A stretch of DNA of 64,000 nucleotides from Diphasiastrum complanatum (lineage: Eukaryota; Streptophyta; Lycopodiopsida; Lycopodiales; Lycopodiaceae), in contig CM055113.1 of the NCBI GenBank assembly GCA_029204225.1, forward strand, positions 30,631,524-30,695,523. Direction: 5' to 3'. This document shows positions 1-11,048 of this stretch, piece after piece. The notes under the pieces are model-generated. The model was not told where the DNA came from. It saw nothing but the letters and a program-made list of their open reading frames with translations, and made no database searches. The translations under genes were made by a program, and so were the position numbers. Numbering within the stretch: the stretch's first letter is position 1; each line of letters begins with the position of its first letter.

Positions 1-735
1 CTAAGCGCTTAATGATCGGCCTATCTGAAGCAAGCTACCACATGCATTGGTTAATAAGCCAACACCAAGTGCTCGAGAATAAGATCCAGTACCTCCTAGC
101 AGATTATTGGGCCCATATAAAGGTCCCACTTATTAATTTTATTGAAACATTTATTCCCACTTATCTTGTCTCTTCAGTTTCCTCCTCTCCACCACCTCCT
201 AGCAGATTATTGGGCCCATATAAAGGTCCAACTGACACATACAAAGCCCGACGGGACCAGTTCCTACAACAACTTCATTCCTCCGGTGCAGCATACAATT
301 TGTTAAACCCACATCCTCCTAAGCATGTCATCCATATTCCTCTCTCTCCTGATCACTCCATCCCTGACCCTTCAGAAACTAACACCGACATTGGTGGTGA
401 TGATGACTTCCTGGCAGATCCGCCATAAACTAGAAGATTCTCGCCCAGGCAAGATACGGACGCAACTGAGCCATCTACAAGCGAGCGGGCTAAAGACAGT
501 GATACAGGGCACTAAGGCCCTAGACGACTAATTGGCAAGGCCACCACAACGACGTAGGGCAGCCTCACCTACCAGGCCAAGGAATCATATGGCAGATACC
601 AAGGAATCAGAGAAGTTTGAAAGGAAATATCCTCCCAACATGAGGGGAGGCAGAGAGGAAATCGATCAAAGCCAATATTCCACGAGGGCCGAGATCATAG
701 CTGCACTACAACTGCAACCTGAATGTTGGAGCAAC
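1..735 (+). pseudogene. Decayed gag-like reading frame (copy 1)
   Basis: Frames 12-428 and 532-738 carry pieces of the protein better preserved at 36465-37525, including TYKARRDQFLQQL, the acidic stretch with DIGGDDDFLADPP and a basic tail (RPPQRRRAASPTRPRNH). A stop near 426-428 and a 1-bp difference around 510 split the frame that is continuous in copy 2. The segment CCTCCTAGCAGATTATTGGG occurs twice, about 100 bp apart (near 94 and 196), as it does in copy 2. No conserved domain is recognised. The low-complexity, Pro/Ser/Thr-rich composition followed by a basic tail resembles retroelement gag proteins; that assignment is inference. It ends where the Copia-A 5' LTR begins. Confidence 0.5.
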
Positions 736-1881
736 TAGATTTCTTATGCTCAACCTTAAAAATCATCAAGTAATGAGCATCTTGAAAACGGAAGGTCAAG
801 AACATGATTTCGGACCTTCACATTTTTCTCCCCTTAAAGTTTTTTTTAAAATGCCTTGGAAACCATTCTTAAGGCACCTTCGCTTTTCGCCTTAGTGAAA
901 AATGCGACACACTGGCCAAGTGGTCAGAATGCCTTAGAAACCATTCTTAAGGCACCTTTTGCTTTTTTGCCTTCTTTGCCTTTTTCCCTTCACAAAAAAT
1001 ATGACACACTGGCCAAGTGGCCAGAATTCCTTAGAAACCATTCTTAAGGCACCTTTTGCTTTTTTGCCTACTTCGTCTTTTTCTCTTCACGAAAAATGCG
1101 ACACACTGGCCAAGTGGCCAGAATGCCTTAGAAATCATTTTTAAGGCACCTTCTCCTTTTTCGTCTTTTTCGCTCCCTTTAATCTAAGGCACCTTTGCCT
1201 TCTTCACTGCCTTTGGTTTAAGGCACCTTCACCTTCAGTGTAAGGCACTTTTTGGCTTTCTTTGCCTTTTTCGCCTTCTTCGCTGTCTTGAATCTAGGGG
1301 CGCCTTAGGGATTTACATACCTTTAGTGTAAGGGCACCTTCAGGAGTTGCAAACCTTCAGTCTAAGGGCACCTTCGGGTTTTTCATCTTTTTCGCATTTT
1401 CGCTACATTGGCTGACCGTTGTCGCCAACTTATCAGCAACTCTAAAACAGCTGGACAACCAAATATCCGAAAGGTGGTTGGTGGTTACCAACTTTGTACA
1501 TATGCAATGACTGGCATAAATAGCATTAAAGGCTTGTAAGATATTTTTGTTCCTCAACACTTGTAAATCTATATATTAGTGGATTCAAGCTATGTAAGTG
1601 TTAATTGAGTTAATTGAATTTCTCTCTTTTAATCAGAGTTTTCTGTAGCCAACATTATCATGCTCAACAAGCTGAAGTTATTACTTCAAGCTATTGTACT
1701 CACTGCTGATATTTATCAGAGTGCAATTTTTGTCTCACTACTGCGTTGTTCATTTGTGCATTCTGTATGAATTCTTCTACTTGAATATTTCTGCTGCTAA
1801 CTATTGCGTTTCCATTGCTACACGTCATGCTCAATCCTCGAGCTTCCATTGTCGCTCATGCCCACACGCCATTTTACGACA
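736..1881 (+). repeat. Copia-A 5' LTR with internal minisatellite (copy 1)
   Basis: Homologous to 4749-5337, 37523-38590 and 47025-48124. The full 3' LTR begins TGTTAGATTTCTTATGC; here the first three bases are lost and homology starts at TAGATTTCTTATGC. It ends TTTTACGACA immediately before the primer-binding site. Between about 850 and 1150 lie three imperfect 78-97 bp units built on CCTTAGAAACCATTCTTAAG, then CGACACACTGGCCAAGTGGC. A looser array of 'aaggcacctt' words follows to about 1390. Confidence 0.88.
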
Positions 1882-1893
1882 TGGTATTAGAGC
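1882..1893 (+). other. Primer-binding site, Copia-A copy 1
   Basis: TGGTATTAGAGC directly follows the LTR end. The copy 2 equivalent at 38591 is TGGTATCAGAGC, the standard plant copia complement to initiator Met-tRNA, so copy 1 has a C-to-T change. Confidence 0.85.
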
Positions 1894-2024
1894 GGGCATT
1901 TCAGTAATCTGCATTTCTACTACGGATTATCAGTCTTGTTTCTACCAAGATGACTTTCTAGCAAACGCGTAGCCAACAGCATTCCGACAGTCGTTGTTTC
2001 TACCAATGAACTCGTTCAACGAGA

Positions 2025-2645
2025 ATGGATCCATCATCTAGTTCATCTCACATTGACAAACTCGATGGAGATAACTACCATATCTAGAAATTCAAGATGA
2101 AGGTTATACTTCTGGCCAAAGAACTGTGGGACATCGTTGATGTCACAGAGCTCAAACCAGAAGGTGATGTAGCCGTCATCACCAAGTGGAGATTGAGAGA
2201 TCGCAAAGCATTTGCCATGATCACCCTCAACATCAAGGATACCCAGATCATCCACATATGTGTTGCTCAGACAACTAAGGATGCATGGGACATCCTAACA
2301 ACTCTCTATAATATCAGAGACGTTACATCCAAGCTTCATCTGAGGAAGAAAAATTTCACCCTCAGAATGTCTGACGTAGATAATGTTTCAAGCCTCCTCA
2401 ACACCTTAAAAAATCTTATGGACCAGATGACTGCAACTGGCTCAATCATAAAAGATTTCGATGCACTCATGACTCTATTATCGACTCTACCCGAAGCCTA
2501 CGAAAATTGGATAATGGCAATTTCTACCCAGGAGCACCTCACTCTATCAAGAGTAATCATGCTGCTCCTACAAGAGGAGATCAGAAGACCAGCCTCCTCC
2601 TTAGGCTTAGGATCAGATCCTCAAGCTCTGTATTCAAAAAATTAG
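2025..2645 (+). pseudogene. Copia gag (UBN2-type), Copia-A copy 1
   Basis: Starts MDPSSSSSHIDKLDGDNYH, the usual 'KLDG.NY..W' copia gag opening, but the expected Trp codon is TAG (about 2086). It then reads openly to 2645 through the gag_pre/UBN2 region (WDILTTLYN, TSKLHLRKK, LLSTLPEAYENW). A zinc-knuckle remnant (C-K-x-C-K) follows in a broken frame near 2770-2800. Gag would form the particle that packages element RNA. The copy 2 equivalent is interrupted by a nested element. The site TTTGC at 2211-2215 is the unoccupied version of that insertion site. Confidence 0.85.
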
Positions 2646-2937
2646 AAGTTCAGATCCAAGAGATCTACACAGTCAGACTATCCTGACAACAAGAGCAACA
2701 TGCAATGACTTGTATTAAACTCACCATCAACTTCAAAGTCTTCACCCTTTCATCCAAGACAGAATCTATTCTGTAAGTAATGTAAGAGGACTAGTCGCCT
2801 TATCAAGGATTGTAGAACGCTGCAATACAATAATGAGAGGAAGCAATAGTTCCAACAACAAGCAAATGCTGCTTCCACCAATCACTCGATCCAGCAACAG
2901 GAGGAGGATGAAGCCGCCTTCTTGAACAAAGTCGAAG

Positions 2938-4310
2938 AACAACATGATATCGATTCCTGGTATTTGGACTCAGGTGCATCGCAGCACATAACTCACCATC
3001 GCGACTGGTTCCATGACTACAAGTCATACACCCGTCCTATAGTTGTGTAACTTGGAGACAAATCAACTCATACTATCTAGGGTGTAGGAACAGTCAAAGT
3101 CAAATTCCAAAAAGGTGAAGTAATGTTCTTGTCCAATGTTCTTCACATTCCAAATCTGACGAAAAACCTGGTCTCAGTTAGCAGAATCACAGATTCGGGT
3201 CAGAAGGTCAAATTCAATAGACAGGGCTACAGTATTTTTGACGAATCTAGGAAAGTTATTGCTTTCAGTAGAAGGTGTGGAAATTTGTACAAAATCAATC
3301 ACTCCTATTCTACAATAGTCAAGCGCTTTTCACTTCAACTTCTGAATCAACTGAGATGCTTTGGCATTTCAAATTAGGCCATTTAAATTCTGTTGTATTC
3401 AACAAATGTCAAAACAGAATTTAGTACGAGATCTACCCTTTATTAACAAATCAAATTCTTTATGTGAAAGCTGTATTTCCAACAAGCATGCTAGAACTCC
3501 AGCCGCTTCCGATTCAGTTCATTTTTCTAAAGGTTCGTTAGATCTTGTACACATGGACATTTGTGGGCCTATGCAGACTATTTCCACAGGGGGAGCTGTC
3601 TACTTGTTGGCTATCGTTGATGACTTCTCTCAAAGAACTGCAACATATTTCTTGAGAAACAAATCCGAGATTCTCAAGTTCTTCATGCAGTTCAAGGCAT
3701 CATAAAAAAAAATTGACCGAGAGAAGAATCAAAGCTCTACGCTCTAATGCAGCGGGAGTATTTATCTCCACCGAGTTCAAAGCGTTTTGCAAGGCCAATC
3801 AAATACATTTACAACAACATTCAGCCAACTACTCACCTCAGTCCAATGGTGTAGCTCAAAGGAAGAATCAGACACTCATCGCAAGTGCAAAGAGCATGCT
3901 GGCGCATGCCTCTCTTCCAAAGAAATTCTGGGCAGAAGCTGTTACTACAACAACCTACCTTCAAAATTGATCCATCTCAGAGGCCTTGAATGGCAAGACA
4001 CCTTATGAGGTGTTGACATGATCGAAGCCATCACTCACAAATATTTGAGTGTTTGGATGCAAAACCTACTCACAGACCCCTGCTGATCTAAGTAGGAAGC
4101 TAGACAACTTCAGCAGAAGCTCAATCTTCATTAGCTATTCCTCAGACCATTAGACATACAACCTCTTCAATCTGGACTCTCAGAAGACCATGAGCAGAAA
4201 TGTCATTTTTGCGGAAGATCAGTTTATTGACTACAAGGGAAAAGCTACTTTGAATTCAAATCCTAGAATCGACACCAACGACTATGAACAACTTAGGACT
4301 GATCAAGATT
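2938..4310 (+). pseudogene. Copia protease-integrase remnant, Copia-A copy 1
   Basis: Read with several frame changes. The protease begins WYLDSGASQHIT (catalytic D-S-G) near 2957 and continues through VLHIPNLTKNLVSVSRI (3123-3377). The integrase follows: CESCISNKHA (zinc-binding half), LDLVHMDICGPM (first catalytic Asp), AIVDDFSQRTATYF (3361-3705), then NYSPQSNGVAQRKNQTL and KKFWAEAV (3713-3970), and the FGCKTYSQ C-terminal region to about 4310. There are stops at 3703-3710, 3968, 4018 and 4150. The family role is particle maturation (protease) and chromosomal insertion (integrase); this copy cannot encode either intact. Confidence 0.85.
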
Positions 4311-4409
4311 GACACTAACACTGACTCCGACAACGGGGCAGTCCCTCATCAAAACGAATCGCATCAGAGGATCATAGTTCAAACCAGAAGATCGAACCAT
4401 TCAAGATAG

Positions 4410-4748
4410 CCTCCATCCCAAGTTATGAATGATCCAGCCTATTACTTTGCGCAGGAATTAAACGTTGTTTTAGAGGAATGTCAACACCTGACGCTGATCA
4501 AAAGAAGACCAATGCATATTTTAACGAGAATGGTTTTATACCAGACCCGACAGGTTCAAATTTTTATTTTTAGTCTGAATCCCTTCATAATCATCACCTT
4601 TCATGTAGATGATATGTTACTATTTAGTAACAATCTGAATTTATTGAAGATTCAAAATGCATGTTAGCTCTATCAAAAGGAGCTTCATCTCAGATTTAAC
4701 GATATGTTTAATTCAAAGCATTTTTCCAAGATCCTTATTAAGGGGGAG
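4410..4748 (+). pseudogene. RT remnant and polypurine tract, Copia-A copy 1
   Basis: Only a scrap of reverse transcriptase survives. FHVDDMLLFSNNL at about 4600-4640 is the active-site Y/F-x-D-D motif, followed by LHLRFNDM. N-terminal RT motifs and the whole RNase H domain are absent. AAGGGGGAG (4740-4748) is the plus-strand primer tract adjoining the 3' LTR. Copy 2 has the same deletion. Confidence 0.8.
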
Positions 4749-5337
4749 TGTTAGATTTCTTATGCTTAGTCTTAAAATTTGTCAAGTAATGAGCATCTTG
4801 AAAACGGAAGGCCGAGAACATGATTTCGGACCTTCACATTTTTTTCCCTTTAAAGTTTATTTCCAGAATGCCTTGGAAACCATTCTTAAGGAACCTTCGC
4901 TTTTTTCCTTAGCGAAAAATGTGACACACTGGCCAAGTGGCCAGAATGCCTTAGAAACCATTCTTAAGACACCTTTTGCTTTTTTGCCATCTTCGTCTGT
5001 TTTCCTTCACGAAAAATGCGACACACTGGCCAAGAGGCCAGAATGCCTTAGACACCATTCTTAAGGCACCTTTTGCTTTTTCGTCTTCTTCCCTTTTCTC
5101 CTTCATGAAAAATGCGACAAACTGGCCAAGTGGCCAGAATGCCTTAGAAATCATTTTTAAGGCACCTTCTCCTTTTTTGCCTTTTTTGCTCACTTTAATC
5201 TAAGGCACCTTTGCCTTCTTCACTATCTTTGGTTTAAGGCATCTTTGCCTTCTTCTCTGCCCTCAATGTAAGGCACTTTTAAGCTTTTTCATCTTTTTTG
5301 CCTTCTTCAATGCCTTGAATCTAAGGGCGCCTTAGCG
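4749..5337 (+). repeat. Copia-A 3' LTR, truncated (copy 1)
   Basis: Starts TGTTAGATTTCTTATGC after the polypurine tract and carries three of the ~97-bp minisatellite units. It stops after CTAAGGGCGCCTTAG, where copy 2 continues for about 520 more LTR bases. The following GCGCCAAGCGG matches copy 2 position about 48832. A deletion therefore removed the LTR tail plus about 700 bp of flank in copy 1. Confidence 0.85.
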
Positions 5338-5402
5338 CCAAGCGGAATGACATCATATGACATGTGTTGCAGTGGGTCCTACAATAGATAAGGGGTGGAT
5401 AA

Positions 5403-6252
5403 TGTTAGCAGATTCTAGAGAATCCCCAGATGCTGAGCCAAGCTGAAAACACAAAGCATCTCTCACCCAAGACCGAGGAGGTCTCAGAAGAAAGAGAGCA
5501 AGAGAAACTGAGAGCCGAGCAAGAGAGTCGAGGATTACTAGCTAGGATTACAAATTGTTTCCATGTGAGCCTACATGGTGAATCCAAGAGAAGGAATGAC
5601 CATTTAGGATCTAGTGACATTCCTAGGCAATGTAAATAAATGTAGACCCCTCTTAAATAAAAGTAGAGTGAGCCACTTGTAGTGACCTCTAGTGGAAGAG
5701 CTATTTCCACTTGTAAATTCAAAACTAGTGGAATTGCCACTTAGGCTCCACATGGGCAGCCCTCTTGCTTATTTACGGGCCCCCCTCTCTTGTGAGGGAG
5801 CTTTTATTGTATTGTTATTTCTCTTGTATGAATGAAGAAGATCCTCCATGAGCTATTGGCAATTGAGAAGCTCTTCATGGCTATTGTCTTGAGTGAAATT
5901 ACTATGAACATGCTTTGATTTCCTTGTCGTGGCTGTGGATTAATTAGATTTCCTGCTTTTTTTATTGCAATGTCGAATGTAGATGTGGATTAGCTTTCTT
6001 GTTTCTTGATTTTGTAATTTTCAGCATCCAGGTAAACTAAATAGGCTGAGATTGTGGATCAGATCTTGCATATTCACTAACAATCCTGTCCTTGATTGTT
6101 CTTGGGCATTCCAACCATCAAGAGAGGTGTACCTTTTCATTCTTGGGATGCTAGAATGTTGTCAGGTAGTTAGCTCTCTTGATTCTTATTTTTGTTGTGT
6201 AGATTAATCTTGATGTTGTATTGTTCCTTGATTTTTTAGAGTAGTGTCAACA
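5403..6252. repeat. Dispersed repeat, possible solo LTR (copy 1)
   Basis: An ~850-bp block beginning TGTTAGCAGATTCTAGAG and ending GTGTCAACA, so it has TG...CA ends. It is nearly identical to 48898-49743, and its last ~265 bp recur alone at about 29391-29655. No 5-bp target duplication is evident (GATAA left, ATCAG right), so the solo-LTR reading is unproven. A small antisense ORF (5405-5740) is preserved in both duplicates but has no recognisable domain. Homology between the duplicates continues to about 6290 and then stops. Confidence 0.6.
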
Positions 6253-6414
6253 ATCAGATATGCAACATCAAGTATTCACCATAAGCAGTACTTTCTTAAT
6301 CTTTTTAGTTTCCTCATCCAGAAGCTTCTTAGCTTCTGAACTAATATCGGCTTCATAATATTTTTCAACAGACCTGTCAAAGTTTGGATCTTTATTATTA
6401 GAATATTCTGTGGA

Positions 6415-7309
6415 CTATTCTTCTATTTGCGTTTTGTTTGTCGCGTTTTTCGCGTTCTTCGCATTTTTTGCTGAGTTCGTATTTTTATCCTTCTTAGTTT
6501 TCTTTTTATCTCTAAGAGTTGGCATAATTTTCCTACTTCTAATTGTAACTTTATTTAGATCTAGGTCTAATTCAGGCCAATTTTGGTCTTGATTTTCTAA
6601 AATCTCAGATTCTACTTCTATCCTTTGGACTACCATGTTAGTGTTAGATTTAGATGTTCGTGGCTCATCTTCTCTAGGTGTATTAACAAACTGTAGTTTA
6701 GATCGTGGCTGTTGTGGCTGAGGACATTCGACAGTGACATGTCCCACCTTTACAATTACCACAAGATGGTACATATCCTACTGACCTCTTAGGTTTGGGA
6801 AGTCAGGCAAATAGTGACCAGGGGCTCCATAATTATAGCACAAACCCTTTACTCTGGGTGGTGGAGTGGAATCACTTGTCCCTCCTCTTCGCAGAATAGT
6901 ATACTGTTGAGTATTGCGTGGTTTAGATGTAAAATTCTTCTGATTAGAAGGAGCAGCGGTATAGGCTACCTCCTCATGGTTATTAACTGGAGAGAGGAAT
7001 AATTCTTCCTCTACATAGTTGGTTTGTAAAGTAGGACAATTCATTTTAGAGTGTCTCTCTTTACCGCAAGTTGTACACCAAACGTTAGCATTTGATTTTG
7101 CTTTCTTCCTCTTAGATTTAACGTCAAACATCTAGACTTTCAAGTCCCCCATTTCTTTTGCTAAAAGTTCTACAATCTTTCTCAATGGATCTGTCTTTCG
7201 GACTTTTCCCTTCTTCTCCTATTTGAGTTCTTACTCTTAGATAACCTATAACTAGTTTCTTCTTTAGACCTTGAAGAATAAGACGAAGAATCCGAAGACT
7301 TTTCTTCAT
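6415..7309 (-). pseudogene. Ty3/gypsy-type gag C-terminus with zinc knuckles
   Basis: Minus-strand frames 7309-7124, 7131-6778 and 6774-6415 join as one decayed gag. It shows a good CCHC knuckle, CTTCGKERHSKMNC (C-x2-C-x4-H-x4-C), at about 7050-7095. A second knuckle has two lost cysteines (LCYNYGAPGHYLPDFPN, about 6788-6850), and a third (CGNCKGG...HVTVEC) is split by a frameshift at about 6770. A charged tail with K/N-rich repeats (NAKNAKNAKNA) follows. Multiple knuckles suit gypsy or related gag nucleic-acid binding. No LTR or pol is attached. Absent from duplicate copy 2. Confidence 0.65.
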
Positions 7310-7427
7310 CTGTTGAATCCGATTCTAATTTAGACTCCGTAGACGAGTCAGATTCTTCTATTCTTTTATGTTTATGGTTCTCTCATGTATGCCATGAGAG
7401 ATCTAACATTGCTTATTTAGTGCTGAT

Positions 7428-7925
7428 ATGTGTCGAATCCATATTTCATTCATTGGAAAGCTTTACTTAGAGTTCTTCGACATTTGCAGTCGACAAAAAC
7501 TTATTGCATTTGTTATGGTGAAAATTCGAATGATGATTCGAATGACCATGGTAATCTTCTTCAAGGTTTTACAGATGCAGATTGGGATGGAGATGTTGAC
7601 AGTAGAAATTCAACAACATAATATGTCTTTGTATTCAACAAATGTGCTGTCTCTTGGAATAGTAAGAAGCAGAATTCGATTGCATTATCTTCGACAGAGG
7701 TCGAATACATTGTCACCCACGTGTTACAAAATAAGCTATCTAGTTAAGGCGTCTATTGTCGGACATCAATCTTAGTCAGTTACGAGCAACTTTTGTCTTT
7801 TGCGACAATCAGAGTACACTTGTTCTATATATTAATCCTTTTGGAGCAAGAACATTGAGATAAAGTATCATTATGTTAGAGACAAAGTACTCAAAAGCAA
7901 GTTTGCATGCCTAAGATGACAATTT
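7428..7925 (+). pseudogene. Copia RNase H fragment
   Basis: Reads HWKALLRVLRHLQSTKTYCI, then GFTDADWDGDVDSRNSTT (RNase H catalytic D region). After a stop at about 7620 it continues CAVSWNSKKQNSIALSSTEVE, and finally IEIKYHYVRDKVL near 7855-7895. This is the normal C-terminal order of a copia polyprotein, broken by several stops and without upstream pol. The element's 3' end should follow, but no matching LTR is seen. Confidence 0.75.
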
Positions 7926-9072
7926 ACCAGGTTTGGAGAATATCTGGTGTTTGGCAGAGCCATGGTCGTGCAGTCCTAGACTGAGCAAATTATCCCCATC
8001 AAAATTTCAACGCCAAGGTTCGATTTCTATAATCGATATAGCAACACATGCAACGTAGCGACGGGGCCTCGATGACTTATTCGAAATAAAGGACAATGCT
8101 TCGAGAGAAGTGGGAAAGCCCTAGGAGACCGAGATCCAAGATCTTCCTTCTTCTCAAAATCGAGGAGAAGTGGACCCAGTGTTACGAGTATACTATGTAA
8201 ATGTGAACTCTCTCTCTACAACGACATTGCAGCCTTGCTCTCTGAAGTCAAACGTCTGAACAATTAATCAACTGAAGTAAAAGCAAGATCGACATCGAAC
8301 TCTTCGACATCCTTCGAGTTCGAGGTCCACATCAGTCTTCGACCTCCTCCGAGTTCGAGGTCCACATCATCCACACTACCTTGTCCGACATACACCACAT
8401 TACAATTTACTTTAGTACTTTTTAGTAACTGCATTTTTTCATGCTCGTTGCCCACATACTCATTGTAACTGTTCCATATATATATACATAATGGCAATTC
8501 ACGAGTATAAGAGAGAAGTGAGAAGTGTGATGAATGTGGATGAGAAACAAGAACACGTATAATAATTTAGCGCAATTCAGAGTTCCTCAACGAACCCCAT
8601 TGTATCTTAATTATCTGGTTCCTTAGGATCAAATATACTCAAGAGAGTGAAAGCTATTCAAGAAATAGAGATATTCATTCAATCTGTAGCTAGTTAAGTA
8701 ATATCAGCACATAGTGGGCCATTACTGTGAACCATTTGAGGACACAAGATCATAATTTGATCATTGTATTCACAACAACTTAATTCAGATTCTCTATTTT
8801 TCTTATGTGTGTTCTACTGCGAATGCTTTTTTGATAATTTTCTTTCTCATTGATGCTCACTTCATTCGGAATGTTAATCTTGAAGGAAGCATGGTTGTCT
8901 TAGACTCCTAACTATTTCGCTCCCTTCATGGTTGTCTTCGACACATACAAGACATTCCTCCTATCGATCTAAGTTAAGACTCGAAACTACAGTTTGGCAA
9001 AGCTCCTATTATAATTTCTATGTTGAAGTTCTCTTTTCTATTCCGCACTTAATCTTTAAGAGCCCAACAATG
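7926..9072. other. No gene seen; probable decayed LTR before 9073
   Basis: Between the RNase H fragment and the primer-binding site at 9073 I see no coding sequence. Short direct repeats containing TTCGAGTTCGAGGTCCACATC occur around 8310-8370. A copia 5' LTR is expected to end just before 9073, but its start was not found. Confidence 0.4.
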
Positions 9073-9530
9073 TGGTATCAGAGCCATCGTTCCAAACTAA
9101 TATTAGTATTCAAAACTGTTTTACTATTCTTAGATCATTCATCATGGAAGGAACATCTTCAGAAATACACTTGATCAATAAGTTCAACGGTGATGACTTC
9201 CACATGTGGAAGTTCAAAACGAAGATGATACTCACTCAAAAAAAAAAACTTTGGGGATACGTCAACGGTTCGATAGCCAAACCAGCTGAACTTAACATGT
9301 TGACTATCTGGGAAGCTAAGGATGGGAAAGCTCTTGCCATTGTATCTCCAAATCTTAAAAATTCACAAATAGATCATGTAGCTAATTGTTCCAACTCCAA
9401 AGAGGCATGAGACATTCTTACTGGTCTATATGAAATGATTGATATATCGACTCGACTCTTCTTTAGGAAAAAGTTCCTGTCATCCAATCACTCTTATTAA
9501 TCTTTTGTAGATCAAATTGAGTCCACTTCT
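9073..9530 (+). pseudogene. Copia primer-binding site and gag fragment
   Basis: TGGTATCAGAGC at 9073-9084 is a Met-tRNA primer site. The gag start follows at 9144 (MEGTSSEIHLINKFNGDDFH, then MWKFKTKM), open to a TGA at about 9408 and continuing DILTGLYEM after it. 'KFNGDDFHMWK' corresponds to the copia gag opening. The fragment ends at about 9530, where a second primer-binding site (9544) belonging to another element begins. Confidence 0.75.
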
Positions 9531-9543
9531 TTGAAATTCCACA

Positions 9544-11048
9544 TGGTATCAGAGCCAAGTCTAAGAGCTTTGATAATGATCCAAATCTCTTCATTTTGCA
9601 AAAGCATTGGTGCTAGAATCAATTTGAAGGAGGGCAACTCTAACTAATATTTTACCTGATGATTTGAAGCTCAAATGAGTGTGTACTTGAATTGTACTTT
9701 CACCATATCTATGTGATTTTTCCATATTTGTGCTTCAAACAAGATTGTGAGAGTGAAAGTAATTTGCTTTGTAAAAATCCAATAATCTCGTTGTAGATTT
9801 GATGTGGAATGGTGTTAGATCATTGATCAACCTCTAAATCATTGTGAATGAGCTTTGAAGTTGATGTTTTTAGTTCTAGTAAAAGACTAAAACCGTTCTA
9901 AAACACCATAGGGAGGCATTGGCACTTCCAAGGGTCAAATCCAATTTTTCCAAGAGGATAGTGAGAATAGAATTTTATTTCCCAAGACTTTTTGAGTTTA
10001 AGATCATTATAGATCTTGCTTCTTGAGTTTTGTGAGATTCAAGTGAGTAGCTTTGTGGCAAAATTCTACGAAAGAAAGAAGGGAGAGCCTTTAAATAGTA
10101 CATTTGTTGTACTTGTTACTTGTAAAAATGGGTCCAATTGGAGCCTATCTTCTTGAAGCTAGTGAAAGGTTGAATTCAAGTAACTATTCAATTTGGAAGA
10201 ATGGAGTCACTTCTAGTGCTCCAAGATATGTATGATCTTGTTATTGGTAAGGAGGAAAAGCCTCCTACATGTGAGACAAACAATTGGTTTCTTGAATCTA
10301 CATGATGGAGATGATAAGGTCAACTTCTCAAGCAAAGGCAAAATGAAGTCCAAGAAGAAGATCCAAAGCATGGAGGCTGAGAGTGATGATGAAGCATCAA
10401 TCTCTAAAGGAAAGAAGAAAGACAAAGCCAAACAAAAGTGCTTCTTTTGTGGAAAGAAGGGGGACTTTGCATCTAGTGCTACAAAAAGAAGAATGCACAA
10501 AGTCAAAGCAAGCAAGGCAACCTTACCCTTGAGGAGGAGGAGGATTATGAGGATGAAGTTGATTTCATCCTTGATGGCATCAACAATCAAGAGCTACTCC
10601 AATGACACATGGTGGATTGATCATGGGGCTAGCTCCCACATGATATTCCAAAAGGATTTCTTCTCAACTCTTGTACCTTTTGTAGGTTGTAAAAAGTCTA
10701 TTCTAACAGCAAGTGATCAAGAATGTAGATTAGATGGTTTGGGAACTATTCCCTTAACTCTTGGATTCTCTAAAAGAGTAGATCTTCAAAATGTACTCTA
10801 TATTCCTACATGTACTAAGAGTTTGCTTAGCTTATACATGAGTTCTCTTGGGTTCATCTATCCATTGGTGCACACGTGGAAAGTACAGTAGGGTACTGTT
10901 ATTGTAAGGAAAGCAATTTCATTTTATCATATATTTGATGTTTGATCAAGTTCTTATAGAGTTTGCATCTCTTTCATTAAGTAGATGTTGATTTTTCTAC
11001 ATTGGCAATGTTGTAGATTGTGTTGTCTTTCTAACCAAAGATCAAGGG
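9544..11048 (+). mobile_element. Copia-E, deleted copia of the Copia-B family
   Basis: TGGTATCAGAGC at 9544-9555 follows ATTCCACA, probably the last few bases of a lost 5' LTR. Gag starts at 10138 (MGPIGAYLLEASERLNSSNY), frameshifts near 10198, then skips most of gag to KCFFCGKKGDFAS (zinc knuckle missing its last Cys, about 10437). A protease follows with DHGASSHM (catalytic DSG changed to DHG, about 10620) and LYIPTCTKSLLSL. From about 10838 the sequence matches, in opposite orientation, the LTR of Copia-B (for example CTATCCATTGGTGCAC and CTAACCAAAGATCA). A deletion has therefore fused protease to the 3' LTR. IN, RT and RNase H are gone. Confidence 0.75.

Larger units (their letters stand above)
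736..5337 (+). mobile_element. Copia-A, internally deleted Ty1/copia element (copy 1)
   Basis: Order: 5' LTR (736-1881), primer-binding site (1882), gag (2025-2645), protease and integrase remnants (about 2938-4310), a short RT remnant (about 4410-4740), polypurine tract AAGGGGGAG just before 4749, and a truncated 3' LTR (4749-5337). PR-IN-RT order is diagnostic of Ty1/copia. Most of RT and all of RNase H are missing in both duplicate copies, so the deletion predates the segmental duplication and the element must have been non-autonomous. Many stops and frameshifts. The 3' LTR is cut off by a deletion that joins it to GCGCCAAGCGGAATGAC. Confidence 0.88.

Noticed and set aside
850..1390. CRISPR-like appearance of regularly spaced LTR repeats
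   Set aside because: Units are 78-97 bp and contiguous, with no unique spacers, and lie inside retrotransposon LTRs of a plant genome.
5405..5740. 111-codon minus-strand frame conserved in both duplicates (also 48900-49235)
   Set aside because: Conservation follows from duplication only. It lies within a dispersed repeat and has an overlapping opposite-strand frame.
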